A stretch of 64,000 bases of DNA from Thauera sp. (GCA_017302295.1 JAFLDS010000001.1:186001-250000), one strand, 5' to 3'; numbered from the stretch's first letter, positions 8,107-16,811 are shown. A program made the numbers and translations. The notes: generated from the letters alone by a model not told the origin.

Positions 8107-10095
8107 CTAAAGCTCGATACCGTCGCCGGGATCGAGCGATGCTTGGCGTGCGACCTGGCGCATGGTCTGATTCATGCGCGAGAGGCGAGCGGCGTCCTCA
8201 TCGGCATCGTGGCGGGGATCGATCTCGAATTCGTTTTCGATGGGCTGCATTGGCTCGACGGGCTTTGCGCGGCTCAGTTCCGGCTGATGCCGGCGCTCGG
8301 AGTCGGTCGTATCCTCATCCTCCGATCCGCGCTCGCCGTCGGTCGCGATCGACACGGTCGGCGCCGCTGGAAGCGGCAGCGCGCTCCAGTCATCGGGCCG
8401 TGCCGTTGTCCGTTTCACCAGGTTCGGCGGCGTTACGATGCGCTCCTGAAACCGGCGATCCTCATAGTACCGCGCTTTCTTCGCGCGGATCGGTGGCGTA
8501 CCGGCGACCATGACGATCTCGTCGGCGGGCGGGAGCTGCATGATCTCGCCGGGCGTCATCAGTTGCCGCGCCGTTTCCGAGCGCGACACCATCATGTGGC
8601 CGAGCCAGGGCGACAGGCGATGGCCGGCGTAGTTCTTCATCGCCCGCATCTCGGTTGCGGTGCCGAGTGCGTCCGAGACCCGCTTGGCGGTCCGCTCATC
8701 GTTGGTGGCGAAGCTAACCCGGACATGGCAGTTATCGAGGATCGAGTTGTTCGGGCCGTAGGCCTTCTCGATCTGGTTCAACGACTGGGCGATGAGAAAG
8801 GCCTTGAGGCCGTAGCCCGCCATGAAGGCGAGAGCGCTCTCGAAGAAGTCGAGACGACCGAGGGCGGGAAACTCGTCGAGCATGAGGAGCAGCCGGTGGC
8901 GGTTTCCGTTCGCCTGCAGGTCCTCGGTCAGCCGGCGGCCGACCTGATTGAGGATGAGACGGATCAGCGGCTTGGTGCGGTTGATGTCCGAGGGCGGCAC
9001 GACGAGGTAGAGCGTGGTCGGATGCTTACCGCCGACGATATCCACGATGCGCCAGTCGCAGCGGCGCGTGACCTCGGCGACGACGGGATCGCGATAGAGG
9101 CCGAGGAATGACATCGCGGTCGACAGCACGCCCGACCTCTCGTTGTCGGATTTGTTCAGCAGCTCGCGCGCGGCGCTGGCGATCACGGGATGCGGGCCGG
9201 CCTCGCCAAGGTGTGCTGTCTTCATCATGGCGGCCAGCGTCGACTCGATCGGCCGCTTCGGATCGGAGAGGAAGGCGGCGACGCCCGCCAAGGTCTTGTC
9301 CGCTTCGGCGTAAAGGACGTGCAGGATCGCGCCGACCAGCAGCGCATGGCTGGTTTTCTCCCAGTGGTTCCGTTTCTCCAGCGAGCCCTCCGGATCGACC
9401 AGAATGTCGGCGATGTTCTGGACGTCGCGGACCTCCCATTCGCCACGGCGCACCTCGAGCAGCGGATTGTAGGCCGCGGATTTCGTATTGGTGGGATCGA
9501 ACAGCAGCACGCGACCATGACGCGCGCGGAAGCCGGCGGTGAGCGTCCAGTTCTCCCCTTTGATGTCGTGGACGATCGCAGACCCTGGCCAGGTTAGCAG
9601 CGACGGCACGACCAGGCCGACGCCCTTGCCGGACCGCGTGGGCGCAAAGCAAAGCACATGCTCGGGACCGTCGTGGCGGAGATAGTCATGATCGAACTTC
9701 CCAAGGACGACGCCATCCGCGCCCAGCAGGCCGGCGGCGCGCACTTCGCGGGTGACGGCCCATCGGGCGGAGCCGAAGGTCTCGACGTTCTCGGCTTCAC
9801 GCGCTCGCCAGACGGACATGCCGATTGCGACAGCGATGGAGATGAAGCCGCCGGACGCGGCGATATAGGCGCCCTCTATGAAGATCGGCGGTGCATAGGC
9901 ATCGTAGAAGTACCACCACCAGAAGAAGGCGGGCGGATAGTAGATCGGCCAGCCGGCAAGCTCGAACCAGGGCAGCCCAAGCTGCGGCTGGAAGCCGAGA
10001 CGGTAGGCCGTCCACTGCGTCGCCGCCCAGGTTGTAATGAGGACGATCAGGAAGACGGTGAGGATCTGTCCCCAGAGGATTTTGGTCGCCGACAT
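8107..10095 (-). CDS. traG: TraG/VirD4-family type IV coupling protein
   Basis: The coupling ATPase that brings the relaxase-DNA complex to the Trb channel. The 662 residues begin with N-terminal transmembrane segments (within about 1-100, starting LTVFLIVLITTWAATQW). Walker A APTRSGKGVG lies at about 150-159 and Walker B MLDEFPALG near 401. Complete conserved T4SS-DNA transfer regions follow. The C-terminal 80 residues are acidic and poorly conserved, as usual for the domain that recognises substrates. It is followed by the RHH gene and the trb operon. Confidence 0.96.
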   Translation of the reverse strand: MSATKILWGQILTVFLIVLITTWAATQWTAYRLGFQPQLGLPWFELAGWPIYYPPAFFWWWYFYDAYAPPIFIEGAYIAASGGFISIAVAIGMSVWRAREAENVETFGSARWAVTREVRAAGLLGADGVVLGKFDHDYLRHDGPEHVLCFAPTRSGKGVGLVVPSLLTWPGSAIVHDIKGENWTLTAGFRARHGRVLLFDPTNTKSAAYNPLLEVRRGEWEVRDVQNIADILVDPEGSLEKRNHWEKTSHALLVGAILHVLYAEADKTLAGVAAFLSDPKRPIESTLAAMMKTAHLGEAGPHPVIASAARELLNKSDNERSGVLSTAMSFLGLYRDPVVAEVTRRCDWRIVDIVGGKHPTTLYLVVPPSDINRTKPLIRLILNQVGRRLTEDLQANGNRHRLLLMLDEFPALGRLDFFESALAFMAGYGLKAFLIAQSLNQIEKAYGPNNSILDNCHVRVSFATNDERTAKRVSDALGTATEMRAMKNYAGHRLSPWLGHMMVSRSETARQLMTPGEIMQLPPADEIVMVAGTPPIRAKKARYYEDRRFQERIVTPPNLVKRTTARPDDWSALPLPAAPTVSIATDGERGSEDEDTTDSERRHQPELSRAKPVEPMQPIENEFEIDPRHDADEDAARLSRMNQTMRQVARQASLDPGDGIEL

Positions 10096-10241
10096 GACCC
10101 TCCTTCCAAGAAAATACGCGGAGGATCAGGAGATACTTGGGCAGAAATCAAGCCAGCATTGGCAGAGATCGCAATATCGGCGCCTGCATCGTACAATTAG
10201 GATGCCTAGCTAGGTGGGCGGCGCAGCTTCTTGAGCAAGTG

Positions 10242-11396
10242 TTATCGCCTCAAAGGTCTGAAGAAAGCTCGGATGTCCTCAGCCAACAACTGAGGCTGCT
10301 CCATTGCCGCGAAGTGACCACCTTTCGGCATTTCTGTCCAGCGGACGACGTTATGGCAACGCTCCACCCAAGACCGCGGCGGCATCGGCAACTCGCGAGG
10401 AAACAGAGCCACGCCGAGAGGCGGCTGGACACGTTCACGCGGCCTGAAGTGAAGCGGCTGGAGGCTATTCTCCTTGTAGACCCGAATCGAGGCGTCGACC
10501 GTACCGCTGAACCAATAGAGCGAGATGTCGGTAAGCAGCGCGTCAAGACTGAAGACCTGCTCGACGTCCCCCTCGCAGTCGCTCCACCCACGGAATTTCT
10601 CGACGATCCATCCTGCGAGACCGGCAGGCGAGTCATTCAGGGCATAGGCCAGTGTTTGCGGTTTCGTACCATGCATGTGGGCGTACGCCCCTTCTGCGGC
10701 GGCCCATGCGGCCGCAGTGTCGAGGAACGATTGTTCTTCAGCAGTGACAGGTGGAAGCCCTTCACCGAGCGGCGGCCGATAGCCCCCCGAAATATAGTTG
10801 AGATGAAAGCCGACGACTGACTGTGGAAAACGATGCGCCAACCAAGTTGAAACGCCCGCACCGACATCACCGCCCTGGGCGCCAAAGCGGCCATATCCTA
10901 AACCACTCATAAGGGCGAACCACAGTTCGGCGATGCGTGACGATCCGAAACCTGATCGATCCGGCGCCTGCGAAAAGCCATACCCGGGCAGTGATGGGAC
11001 CACGACATCAAACGCATCAGCCGGATCGGCACCGTGCGCACCGGGGTTGGCCAAGAGCGGGATGATCCTCTCCATCTCGACAAAAGATCCCGGCCATCCA
11101 TGGGTCAGGATCAGCGGGAACGGTGCCGGCCCAACCCCTCGTTGATGAACGAAGTGGATCAAGAGGTCATCGATGCTCGCCAAGAACTGCGGGAGTTGGT
11201 TAAGCCGAGCCTCCTGCGTCCTCCAATCGAACTGCTCCTGCCAGTAACCCATAAGACGCCGCATGAAGACTAGGCTGCTGCCATCGTCCCAGCTCACGTC
11301 ATCGAGCGACCGGGGCCAGCGAATGTGACGGAGGCGTTGCTTGAGGTCCGCAATCATACTTTCTTCGACGTGTATCTTATATGCTCGGATGTCCAT
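10242..11396 (-). CDS. Epoxide hydrolase (alpha/beta hydrolase with EHN N-terminal domain)
   Basis: A 384-residue epoxide hydrolase of the family with an N-terminal EHN domain (about 3-110), related to microsomal-type and juvenile-hormone epoxide hydrolases. Visible catalytic features are the oxyanion HGWPG (about 98), the nucleophile elbow GGDVGAG with Asp near 176, and the C-terminal GGHFAAMEQP with the catalytic His near 358. It probably opens epoxides of xenobiotic or lipid origin. It interrupts the traG-relaxase block, has no evident partner, and appears less GC-rich than its neighbours, suggesting a passenger gene acquired separately. Confidence 0.9.
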   Translation of the reverse strand: MDIRAYKIHVEESMIADLKQRLRHIRWPRSLDDVSWDDGSSLVFMRRLMGYWQEQFDWRTQEARLNQLPQFLASIDDLLIHFVHQRGVGPAPFPLILTHGWPGSFVEMERIIPLLANPGAHGADPADAFDVVVPSLPGYGFSQAPDRSGFGSSRIAELWFALMSGLGYGRFGAQGGDVGAGVSTWLAHRFPQSVVGFHLNYISGGYRPPLGEGLPPVTAEEQSFLDTAAAWAAAEGAYAHMHGTKPQTLAYALNDSPAGLAGWIVEKFRGWSDCEGDVEQVFSLDALLTDISLYWFSGTVDASIRVYKENSLQPLHFRPRERVQPPLGVALFPRELPMPPRSWVERCHNVVRWTEMPKGGHFAAMEQPQLLAEDIRAFFRPLRR

Positions 11397-11514
11397 GGTT
11401 CCACCTCAAGGTTTTGGCGTCACCGTGATAAGCTAACGTCAAGCATCATAGTCTTACTACGAACCGAGGGCTGCGGACAGCTGTGCGCCGCAGGTCGGTA
11501 AGAGTGAGCGTCAT

Positions 11515-13254
11515 TCAAAGGCTGAGACCGCGGTTGCGGCCGAAGCTCCAGTCGACGCCGCCGGCGCCGCGCGATACGCCGGAGACGTGCTGGCCGATCT
11601 GACGTTCGAGGGAGGGCGACCAAGGCACGAGTTGGAAGCCGAGGCCGTCGTCGATCATCGCGAAGCGGCCGGAAGCGAGCGCGAAGCGCTGGCGATAGGT
11701 GCCCGCCACATACTCGCCCGTTGCGGCCTTCGAGAATTGTCTGCCGGTCTCGGCCGCGAGCTTCTCGCCAAGGGCCTCGACCTCGCGCTGCCGGAGCGTG
11801 TCGATCAGCCCGGGCGAGAAGCTGACGCCGCGCGTCTGCCGCTCGGCGAGGCCCTGACCGACGAGATGCTCGGCCCGCCTGTCCATCGCCTGGCGAACCT
11901 CCGCGCCGAAGCCGCCACCGCCGAGCGCGACGGGATCGCGGGCGATCGTCTGCCGGTCGAGCCAGGTGGCGCCGGTCGCGTTGACCTGACGTTCAATGTC
12001 GAGATCGGATCGGACGGCCAGCGCTACGCGACTGCGTCCCTGCGCGTCGTCGAATTTACGCAGCTCGACGATCGAGCCCGGCGCGCTGTCGCCGGTCGCG
12101 TCGAGGTCCGGCAGCTTGATGTGATGGGTCCGTCCGTCGGTGCCATCGACGACGGCATAGGCCGTGCCCTTCAACTCATCGTCGAGACCCCGATCGACCA
12201 GCCGGCCGACGATGGGATCGTTGATGCTCTCGCCGGCGAGCACATAGCTCGCCGCGCCGCGCTCGATGCCGCGCTCGGTCAGGCCGCGATGAATGCGCTT
12301 GATGATGTCACCACGTTCGCCCAGCTCGCGCAGGGTCGCTTCGGCGTGCCCGGACACGGCCCATTGGCCGGGGCCGACCTGATCCGCGAGGCCGAGCGTC
12401 TCCAGTTTGCGCAGGCGCCCGACTTTCATCGCGTGGAATTCGTCGGGCTGGCGGTCAGGGTGGGGGGCGAGATCGACGACGCCGGTGCGATAGCTGTCTC
12501 GGGCAAGTTGGCGATCGAGGTTGGTCCAGCGATCCGCCTCGATCTGCCGTTCGAGATTGCGACGGATCTCAAGATCGGTGCGCGGCCCCAACTCCTGGGT
12601 GACGAGATCCTGCGCACGGGCGCGCATGCCTTCCTTGATATAGTCGCGCGAGATGACGAGGTCCTGGCCGTCATCGGTGCGGCCGCGCAATATGATGTGG
12701 ACGTGGGGATTGTCGGTGTTCCAGTGATCGACGCCGACCCAGTCGAGCTTGGTGCCGAGGTCCGTCTCCATCTGCCCCATCAGATCGCGGGCGAAGGTCT
12801 TGAGGTCGGACATCTCCGTCGCGTCCTCGGGCGAGACGATGAACCGGAAATGATGCCGGTCGTCCTGGGTCCGCTCGGCGAAGGCCTTGGGATCGGCGTC
12901 CTCGGTCTCGGGCCCGAACAGTCGGGCCTTCTCTCCATCCCGGGTGACGCCCTCGCGCCGCAGGTAGCTGAGGTGGGCGGAGAGCGGCGCAGCGCGAGCG
13001 GTGTGCCGGACGACACGCGTCTTGATCACCGTGTTGCGCGATCGGCTGGTGAGCAGCCGATTGGCCTGCACCGTGGCGCGCTGGCCGCGCCCGAAACGCG
13101 AGCGGTTGCCCGAACTGATCTGGCCGGAGCGCGAGACCCTGCCGCCGGCGCGCTGGGCGGCCGCGAGCGCCTGGGCGATGAAGGGCCGTGTCTGCTGTGC
13201 GCGGGTTGAGCGGATGCGGCCTGGCCGGATGCGGAAATCGTCCTCGCTGCTCAT
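11515..13254 (-). CDS. Relaxase (VirD2/MobP-like, DUF3363-type)
   Basis: The nickase that starts conjugation at oriT. The chosen start (13254) gives 579 residues; an in-frame start at 13272 would add six residues and looks weaker. The relaxase motif with the histidine cluster, DHWNTDNPHVHIILRG, lies at about 173-188. Upstream is the RFIVSPED segment typical of this family and a Tyr-containing AHLSYLRREGV that could hold the catalytic Tyr. The long C-terminal half corresponds to the DUF3363-type region. The transglycosylase gene lies upstream across a 244-base gap suited to oriT. Confidence 0.9.
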   Translation of the reverse strand: MSSEDDFRIRPGRIRSTRAQQTRPFIAQALAAAQRAGGRVSRSGQISSGNRSRFGRGQRATVQANRLLTSRSRNTVIKTRVVRHTARAAPLSAHLSYLRREGVTRDGEKARLFGPETEDADPKAFAERTQDDRHHFRFIVSPEDATEMSDLKTFARDLMGQMETDLGTKLDWVGVDHWNTDNPHVHIILRGRTDDGQDLVISRDYIKEGMRARAQDLVTQELGPRTDLEIRRNLERQIEADRWTNLDRQLARDSYRTGVVDLAPHPDRQPDEFHAMKVGRLRKLETLGLADQVGPGQWAVSGHAEATLRELGERGDIIKRIHRGLTERGIERGAASYVLAGESINDPIVGRLVDRGLDDELKGTAYAVVDGTDGRTHHIKLPDLDATGDSAPGSIVELRKFDDAQGRSRVALAVRSDLDIERQVNATGATWLDRQTIARDPVALGGGGFGAEVRQAMDRRAEHLVGQGLAERQTRGVSFSPGLIDTLRQREVEALGEKLAAETGRQFSKAATGEYVAGTYRQRFALASGRFAMIDDGLGFQLVPWSPSLERQIGQHVSGVSRGAGGVDWSFGRNRGLSL

Positions 13255-13289
13255 GGCCGCGGCCCCGCACATCGCGCGAAGCCGACGAA

Positions 13290-13430
13290 ATCCTTGCAGA
13301 AATCGCGATAGCGCAGGCTGCGCCGATCAGGCGCACCTCGCGCAGATGCGCCATAAGTCTCTGAAAACACACGACCGCACCAAGCCGCACCTCGCGCGCT
13401 TTTATCTCGCCATCGTGCGGTTGTGTTGCC
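13290..13430. other. Candidate origin of transfer (oriT) between relaxase and transglycosylase genes
   Basis: The 244-base gene-free interval just upstream of the relaxase gene holds two structured stretches: a cluster of GCGC-rich short inverted repeats (13308-13352), and an imperfect inverted repeat with arms AACACACGACCGCAC (13366-13380) and GTGCGGTTGTGTT (13415-13427). An arm of this kind, with a nearby nick site, is the general organisation of oriT regions recognised by MOBP relaxases, and the place is right. No nic consensus could be recognised, so this is positional inference. Confidence 0.35.
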
Positions 13431-13498
13431 TGCTCTCCCTCCTCGGACCGCCATCCTTCCGCCAGAGCACGCTATTCCACGAAATACTGCGAGCACCG

Positions 13499-14260
13499 TC
13501 ATCGCGGCCCCCCATCGCCGTTTCGGGCGACAAACAGGCCTGCGGATTGCGGAGCGATGGCTGTGGCATCGCGCACCGGAGTTGCAGCCGGGGTCTCATT
13601 CGACGCGCTATCGCCGGTCGTCGAAACAGCGGTGGCGGCGCGCTCGGATTGCACGATGAACAGCGGCGAGCGCGTCCAGGCGTTGGGATCGGCGGCCGCG
13701 ACCGTGACGGGAGCAAGCGCGTCTGCGCCGCCGATAATGGGCGCGAGCGAGGCGACATAGGCGCGGGTTTCAGCGGGCAACGGACGGCCAGCAAGATACT
13801 CTTCATAGCGGCCGGGACCAGCATTATAGGCCGCGAGAAAGCCCGGCGAACCGTAGCGGTCGTGCATCTCGCGCAGGTAGGCGGCGCCTGCCAGAATGTT
13901 GTCGCGTGGATCGTAAGGATTCGCGCCGAGCCGGTGACGGGCGCGCAGATCAGCCCATGTGGCGGGCATGACTTGCATCAGGCCCATCGCGCCGGCCGAC
14001 GAGATCGCCCGCACGTCCCCAGCGCTTTCGACGCGCATGACGGCGCGTATCCAGTGCTCGGGAATGCCGAAGCGTTGCGCGGCCTCGGTGATGAATGTGG
14101 CGTAGGGAGCGACGCGAGAGGGGCGCTCGGCGGACACCGTCTGCGCATTCGCATTGGCGCAAAGCGGTGCGGAAAGCAGAAGGCCGGAAAGGAGAAGGAG
14201 GACTGTGCGCCGGGCGGTGTTTGACCGCCCGGCGACAGCTTTGGGGAGCGGGACCGACAT
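13499..14260 (-). CDS. Lytic transglycosylase (SLT domain) for conjugation
   Basis: A VirB1-like muramidase that locally opens peptidoglycan for the mating channel. It has 253 residues with a signal peptide (about 1-40, hydrophobic LLLLSGLLLSAPLCANANAQ). The SLT domain (about 50-165) contains the catalytic Glu in RVESAGD (about 76), GAMGLMQVMP and the AYNAGPG motif. A Ser/Thr/Ala-rich tail follows. It starts 3 bases after the DUF736 stop. An 11-bp perfect inverted repeat (14208-14234) lies in its first codons. Confidence 0.93.
   Translation of the reverse strand: MSVPLPKAVAGRSNTARRTVLLLLSGLLLSAPLCANANAQTVSAERPSRVAPYATFITEAAQRFGIPEHWIRAVMRVESAGDVRAISSAGAMGLMQVMPATWADLRARHRLGANPYDPRDNILAGAAYLREMHDRYGSPGFLAAYNAGPGRYEEYLAGRPLPAETRAYVASLAPIIGGADALAPVTVAAADPNAWTRSPLFIVQSERAATAVSTTGDSASNETPAATPVRDATAIAPQSAGLFVARNGDGGPR
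14208..14234 (-). repeat. Perfect 11-bp inverted repeat in the first codons of the transglycosylase gene
   Basis: The arms CGCCGGGCGGT and ACCGCCCGGCG are separated by five bases, forming a very stable potential hairpin 27-53 bases into the message. It could attenuate translation of the transglycosylase, or be the leftover terminator of the upstream DUF736 gene. Both explanations are inference. Confidence 0.5.
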
Positions 14261-14263
14261 CGT

Positions 14264-14611
14264 TCAGTCCCGCTCTGCGCGCTTGGGCGGACGATTCCAG
14301 TGCAAGCCCCAGGCGGACTTGTCGTCGGCGGACTGGAAGAGGTTAGCGCGGATCGGATGACCGAAGGTCGGATCGTCGATCTGCAGCGAGACGTAGTCGC
14401 CGGCCTTCTCGCCAGTGCGCTTCCAGCCCGCACCGATCTCCGCGCCAGTTTCGTTGTTCATGCTGTCGAGAACATGGACGCGGAAGTCTGGCGCGTTCTC
14501 GGCATCGGACGGTTCGGCCGGAACGATGATGATGTCCTGGTGCAATGTCAGCGTCATTAGGTGGCCGATGAAGCCGTCATTTTCGCTCGTGAATTGACCG
14601 ATGAGGGACAT
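14264..14611 (-). CDS. DUF736 family protein (copy 1)
   Basis: A 115-residue small cytoplasmic protein of the DUF736 family, recognisable from the start (MSLIGQFTSENDGFIGHL), the central IIIVPAEPSD...PDFRV segment, and the C-terminal DDPTFGHPIRANLF...LHWNRP pattern. Genes of this family accompany transfer genes in alphaproteobacterial elements; the function is unknown. A second, divergent copy lies at 19831-20160. Upstream is traF and downstream, 3 bases away, the transglycosylase. Confidence 0.9.
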   Translation of the reverse strand: MSLIGQFTSENDGFIGHLMTLTLHQDIIIVPAEPSDAENAPDFRVHVLDSMNNETGAEIGAGWKRTGEKAGDYVSLQIDDPTFGHPIRANLFQSADDKSAWGLHWNRPPKRAERD

Positions 14612-14656
14612 GGGTTTCTCCTTGGCTGTGCGGTGGACGGGGTCATGGGCGTGCCG

Positions 14657-15202
14657 TCACCGCGTCGGCGCGCGCCAGACGAAGCGGTCATCGCTGTCCT
14701 CGTCGGTGTAGACGGGGGTGGCCCGGCCGATGACCGAGCTGGCGGGGAGCGTGCCGAAGTAACGGCCGTCGAGGCTGTCGCGGACCTGCCAGTTCATCAG
14801 GAACAGCTCGTCGTCGGCGATGACGCGACACCCCTGCCAGATCGGCAGTTCGCGGCCCCGACGATCACGGTCGAGCGCGTCGCCGATGGCGTGGCCGTCG
14901 ACGGTGATCGTGCGGCCGGATCGGCACACACGTTGACCGGGAAGGCCTGCCACCCGCTTCAGCAGCGGCACGCCGCGTGGCAGATATCCGCCATCGGCAA
15001 GGAACGTGGCGATCGGCTCCGGCGCCGCTACGGCGACGAGGTCGGTCGCTTCCAATCCGTCGCTGGCGCTGATCGCATAGAGGCCGATCGGCGTGCTCGC
15101 GGAGGCATTCCAGATCAGCTTTGGCGCGAAGGAGACGATCGACAGGACGCCCATCAGCATCACCGCGAAGTACGTCGTCATGACGTATCCAAAGCGGCTC
15201 AT
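14657..15202 (-). CDS. traF: TraF-type S26 signal peptidase
   Basis: A 181-residue S26-family peptidase like TraF of RP4, which matures and cyclises the TrbC pilin. There is an N-terminal membrane anchor (about 8-27), and the nucleophile Ser is in the SASTPIGLY motif (about 34-42). A probable catalytic Lys is in PLLKRVAGLPGQ (about 86). The C-terminal SxDGRYFGxLP segment is typical. Its start overlaps the DUF2840 stop as ATGA. Together with trbC it supplies the pilin-processing step. Confidence 0.93.
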   Translation of the reverse strand: MSRFGYVMTTYFAVMLMGVLSIVSFAPKLIWNASASTPIGLYAISASDGLEATDLVAVAAPEPIATFLADGGYLPRGVPLLKRVAGLPGQRVCRSGRTITVDGHAIGDALDRDRRGRELPIWQGCRVIADDELFLMNWQVRDSLDGRYFGTLPASSVIGRATPVYTDEDSDDRFVWRAPTR

Positions 15203-15717
15203 GGCATGATCCTCCGGCGCAAGAGGAAGGCGCGATGCTGCTGCGCGTCGTAGGCGCGCGGTGTTTCACCGGCCGTCAGACGGTTGTGAACGTGTCGCCA
15301 GTGATCGGGCGAAACATCCGTCGCATCGATGTCCCGCGCCTCGATCGCGTCGATGAGCTGAAGTACGCGTTCGACCTTAGGCCATCCATCGGCGCGCAAC
15401 AGGATGTCGCCACCGGGGCGCACGAATGGCAGGGTCTGGCAGCGCTCGCCGGTACGAACGGCGCGTACAATGTCGAGCCGCGAAAGCGCAGTGCCGTAGT
15501 CGTTGGAGGTCCAGCGAACAAAGGCGAAAACACTGTCCGGTGCGAACGACACGACGCGTCGGCGGCGGTCGAGGATCTGTTCGGCGATCTCGCGGCCGAA
15601 CCTGATCCAGAATTCGATCTTCTTCTCGACCCACGTCAACTCGACATGGGTCAGTGCATCGGCCGCTGGCGCTGGCGGCAAGCCGCTGCGCAGCGACGGG
15701 TCGGCGACACCGATCAT
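15199..15717 (-). CDS. DUF2840 family protein
   Basis: A 172-residue protein of the DUF2840 family, which occurs next to traF and parA in alphaproteobacterial conjugative elements; no biochemical function is known. Seen in the sequence: an ELTWVEKKIEFWIRFGR segment, an FVRWTSNDYGT core and a VSPDHWRHVHNRL C-terminal part. The ATG at 15717 overlaps the preceding RHH stop as ATGA, so the start is well supported. Longer readings run into neighbouring genes and were not used. Confidence 0.88.
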   Translation of the reverse strand: MIGVADPSLRSGLPPAPAADALTHVELTWVEKKIEFWIRFGREIAEQILDRRRRVVSFAPDSVFAFVRWTSNDYGTALSRLDIVRAVRTGERCQTLPFVRPGGDILLRADGWPKVERVLQLIDAIEARDIDATDVSPDHWRHVHNRLTAGETPRAYDAQQHRAFLLRRRIMP

Positions 15718-15968
15718 CGCGGCTCTCCTTCGCTGGTGGGGAACTCGCGCTCGAACAGCGCGCGCAGCATCTCGGCGACCGTCTGTCCGCGCTGGAAGGC
15801 GGCAATCTTGATCCGGCCGCGCATGTCGGCGGTGACGTCGATCGTCAGCCTGGCGGTAAATTCGGCGGCGGGGTCCGCGCGCGGCGATGGACGGTCTGGC
15901 GCCTTGATCCAGCTTTCCGGATCGGCCGGCCGGGACGCGAAACTGCGTTTCGAGGACCGCTCGCTCAT
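15714..15968 (-). CDS. Small ribbon-helix-helix protein, probable ParG-like partner of ParA
   Basis: An 84-residue protein with a disordered, basic N-terminus (about 1-38) and a C-terminal ribbon-helix-helix-like fold (RLTIDVTADMRGRIKIAAF, then a second helix). That is the layout of ParG-type centromere-binding proteins paired with short ParA ATPases. It directly follows parA with an ATGA overlap. It probably binds partition and operator sites, for example near 16660-16700. Assignment is by architecture and location. Confidence 0.7.
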   Translation of the reverse strand: MSERSSKRSFASRPADPESWIKAPDRPSPRADPAAEFTARLTIDVTADMRGRIKIAAFQRGQTVAEMLRALFEREFPTSEGEPR

Positions 15969-16603
15969 GCCCCGATCCTCGTGACTTCGGCGGCGAGCGC
16001 GGCAATCTCCCGCGCGGCGGGCGATGTATCGTCCTGCTCGGCCGCGAGCCGTCCGGTCTGCACGACATCGGCGAAGGCGATGCGCTGACCGATGGTAGTG
16101 AGGAGCGGCGGGGGATCGTGTTCCGCGAGCGTCTCAGCGGTTTCGCGGGCGAGGATCGTGCGGGCTGCACAGCGGTTGAGTACGAACCGCGCCTTGAGGT
16201 CCGGTCGATAGATCCGCGCTTCGCTGAGCAGCGTCAGCATCTCGGCCGACGCCCAGCCGTCGAGCGGTGACGGCTGCACCGGGATCAGTACAAGATCGGC
16301 AGCCAGCAGCGCCGAGCGCATCAACCCGGCGACACGCGGCGGTCCGTCGATGACGACATGATCGACGTCGCGCGCCAGCTCTGGCGCCTCGCGGTGGAGC
16401 GTGTCGCGCGCGAGGCCGACAACACCGAACAGCCGCTCCAATCCCTCCCGGCCGCGCTGCTGTGACCAGTCGAGCGCCGATCCCTGTGGGTCGGCGTCGA
16501 TCAGCGTGACGCGCTGCCCATGCCGAGCCCATTCACCGGCGAGATGGAGGGCGAGCGTCGTCTTTCCGACGCCGCCCTTCTGGTTGAGGAACGCGACGAT
16601 CAT
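15965..16603 (-). CDS. parA: ParA-family partition ATPase
   Basis: A 212-residue Walker-type ATPase of the short ParA class, lacking an N-terminal HTH domain. The deviant Walker A KGGVGKTT is at residues 9-16, the A' region (LIDADPQGSALDW) near 36-48, and Walker B (VVIDGPPR) near 84-91. It segregates the element, or its replicating form, with the adjacent RHH protein. The promoter region upstream (16604-16811) holds palindromes and iteron-like repeats. Confidence 0.93.
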   Translation of the reverse strand: MIVAFLNQKGGVGKTTLALHLAGEWARHGQRVTLIDADPQGSALDWSQQRGREGLERLFGVVGLARDTLHREAPELARDVDHVVIDGPPRVAGLMRSALLAADLVLIPVQPSPLDGWASAEMLTLLSEARIYRPDLKARFVLNRCAARTILARETAETLAEHDPPPLLTTIGQRIAFADVVQTGRLAAEQDDTSPAAREIAALAAEVTRIGA

Positions 16604-16665
16604 GACGGTCTCCCGGCGATCGGGGACTCGTCCACAGCGGTCGAAAAAGCGGGGTCCGTTAGAAA

Positions 16666-16682
16666 GATTCCGTAGGAATCTA
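16666..16682. promoter_or_regulatory. Palindrome AGATTCC-GTA-GGAATCT upstream of parA, with motif shared upstream of repA operon
   Basis: A perfect 7-bp inverted repeat with a 3-base spacer lies about 65 bases upstream of the parA start. Its right arm is part of TAGGAATCTA (16673-16682), repeated exactly at 18089-18098, about 100 bases upstream of the HTH-repA gene pair. A shared operator for the RHH or HTH protein is a simple reading. Confidence 0.5.
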
Positions 16683-16739
16683 GGTTAGATAAGTTACGGG
16701 GCTCGCAAGCTGCTGATTCAGCGCGATGAATCGGCGATT

Positions 16740-16806
16740 CCGGTCCCCGATAGCACGAGAGTCCGGTCCCCGATGGCACGATAGCGCCGGTCCCTGATAG
16801 CACGAG
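16740..16806. repeat. Three iteron-like direct repeats between parA and repA (candidate oriV)
   Basis: Three near-identical 20-base units occur at 16740-16759, 16763-16782 and 16787-16806. They follow CCGGTCCCYGATRGCACGAK, with at most two differences between units and a pitch of 23-24 bases, about two helical turns. Repeats with this spacing beside a repA gene are typical replication-initiator binding sites. They lie directly 3' of repA and 5' of parA, so they may also control parA. Confidence 0.75.
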
Positions 16807-16811
16807 ATGAT

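Noticed and set aside
11587..13209. A 540-codon open frame on the plus strand opposite the relaxase gene
   Set aside because: It exactly mirrors the relaxase reading frame. High GC in third positions removes stops from the opposite strand, and the peptide has no recognisable motif or ribosome site.
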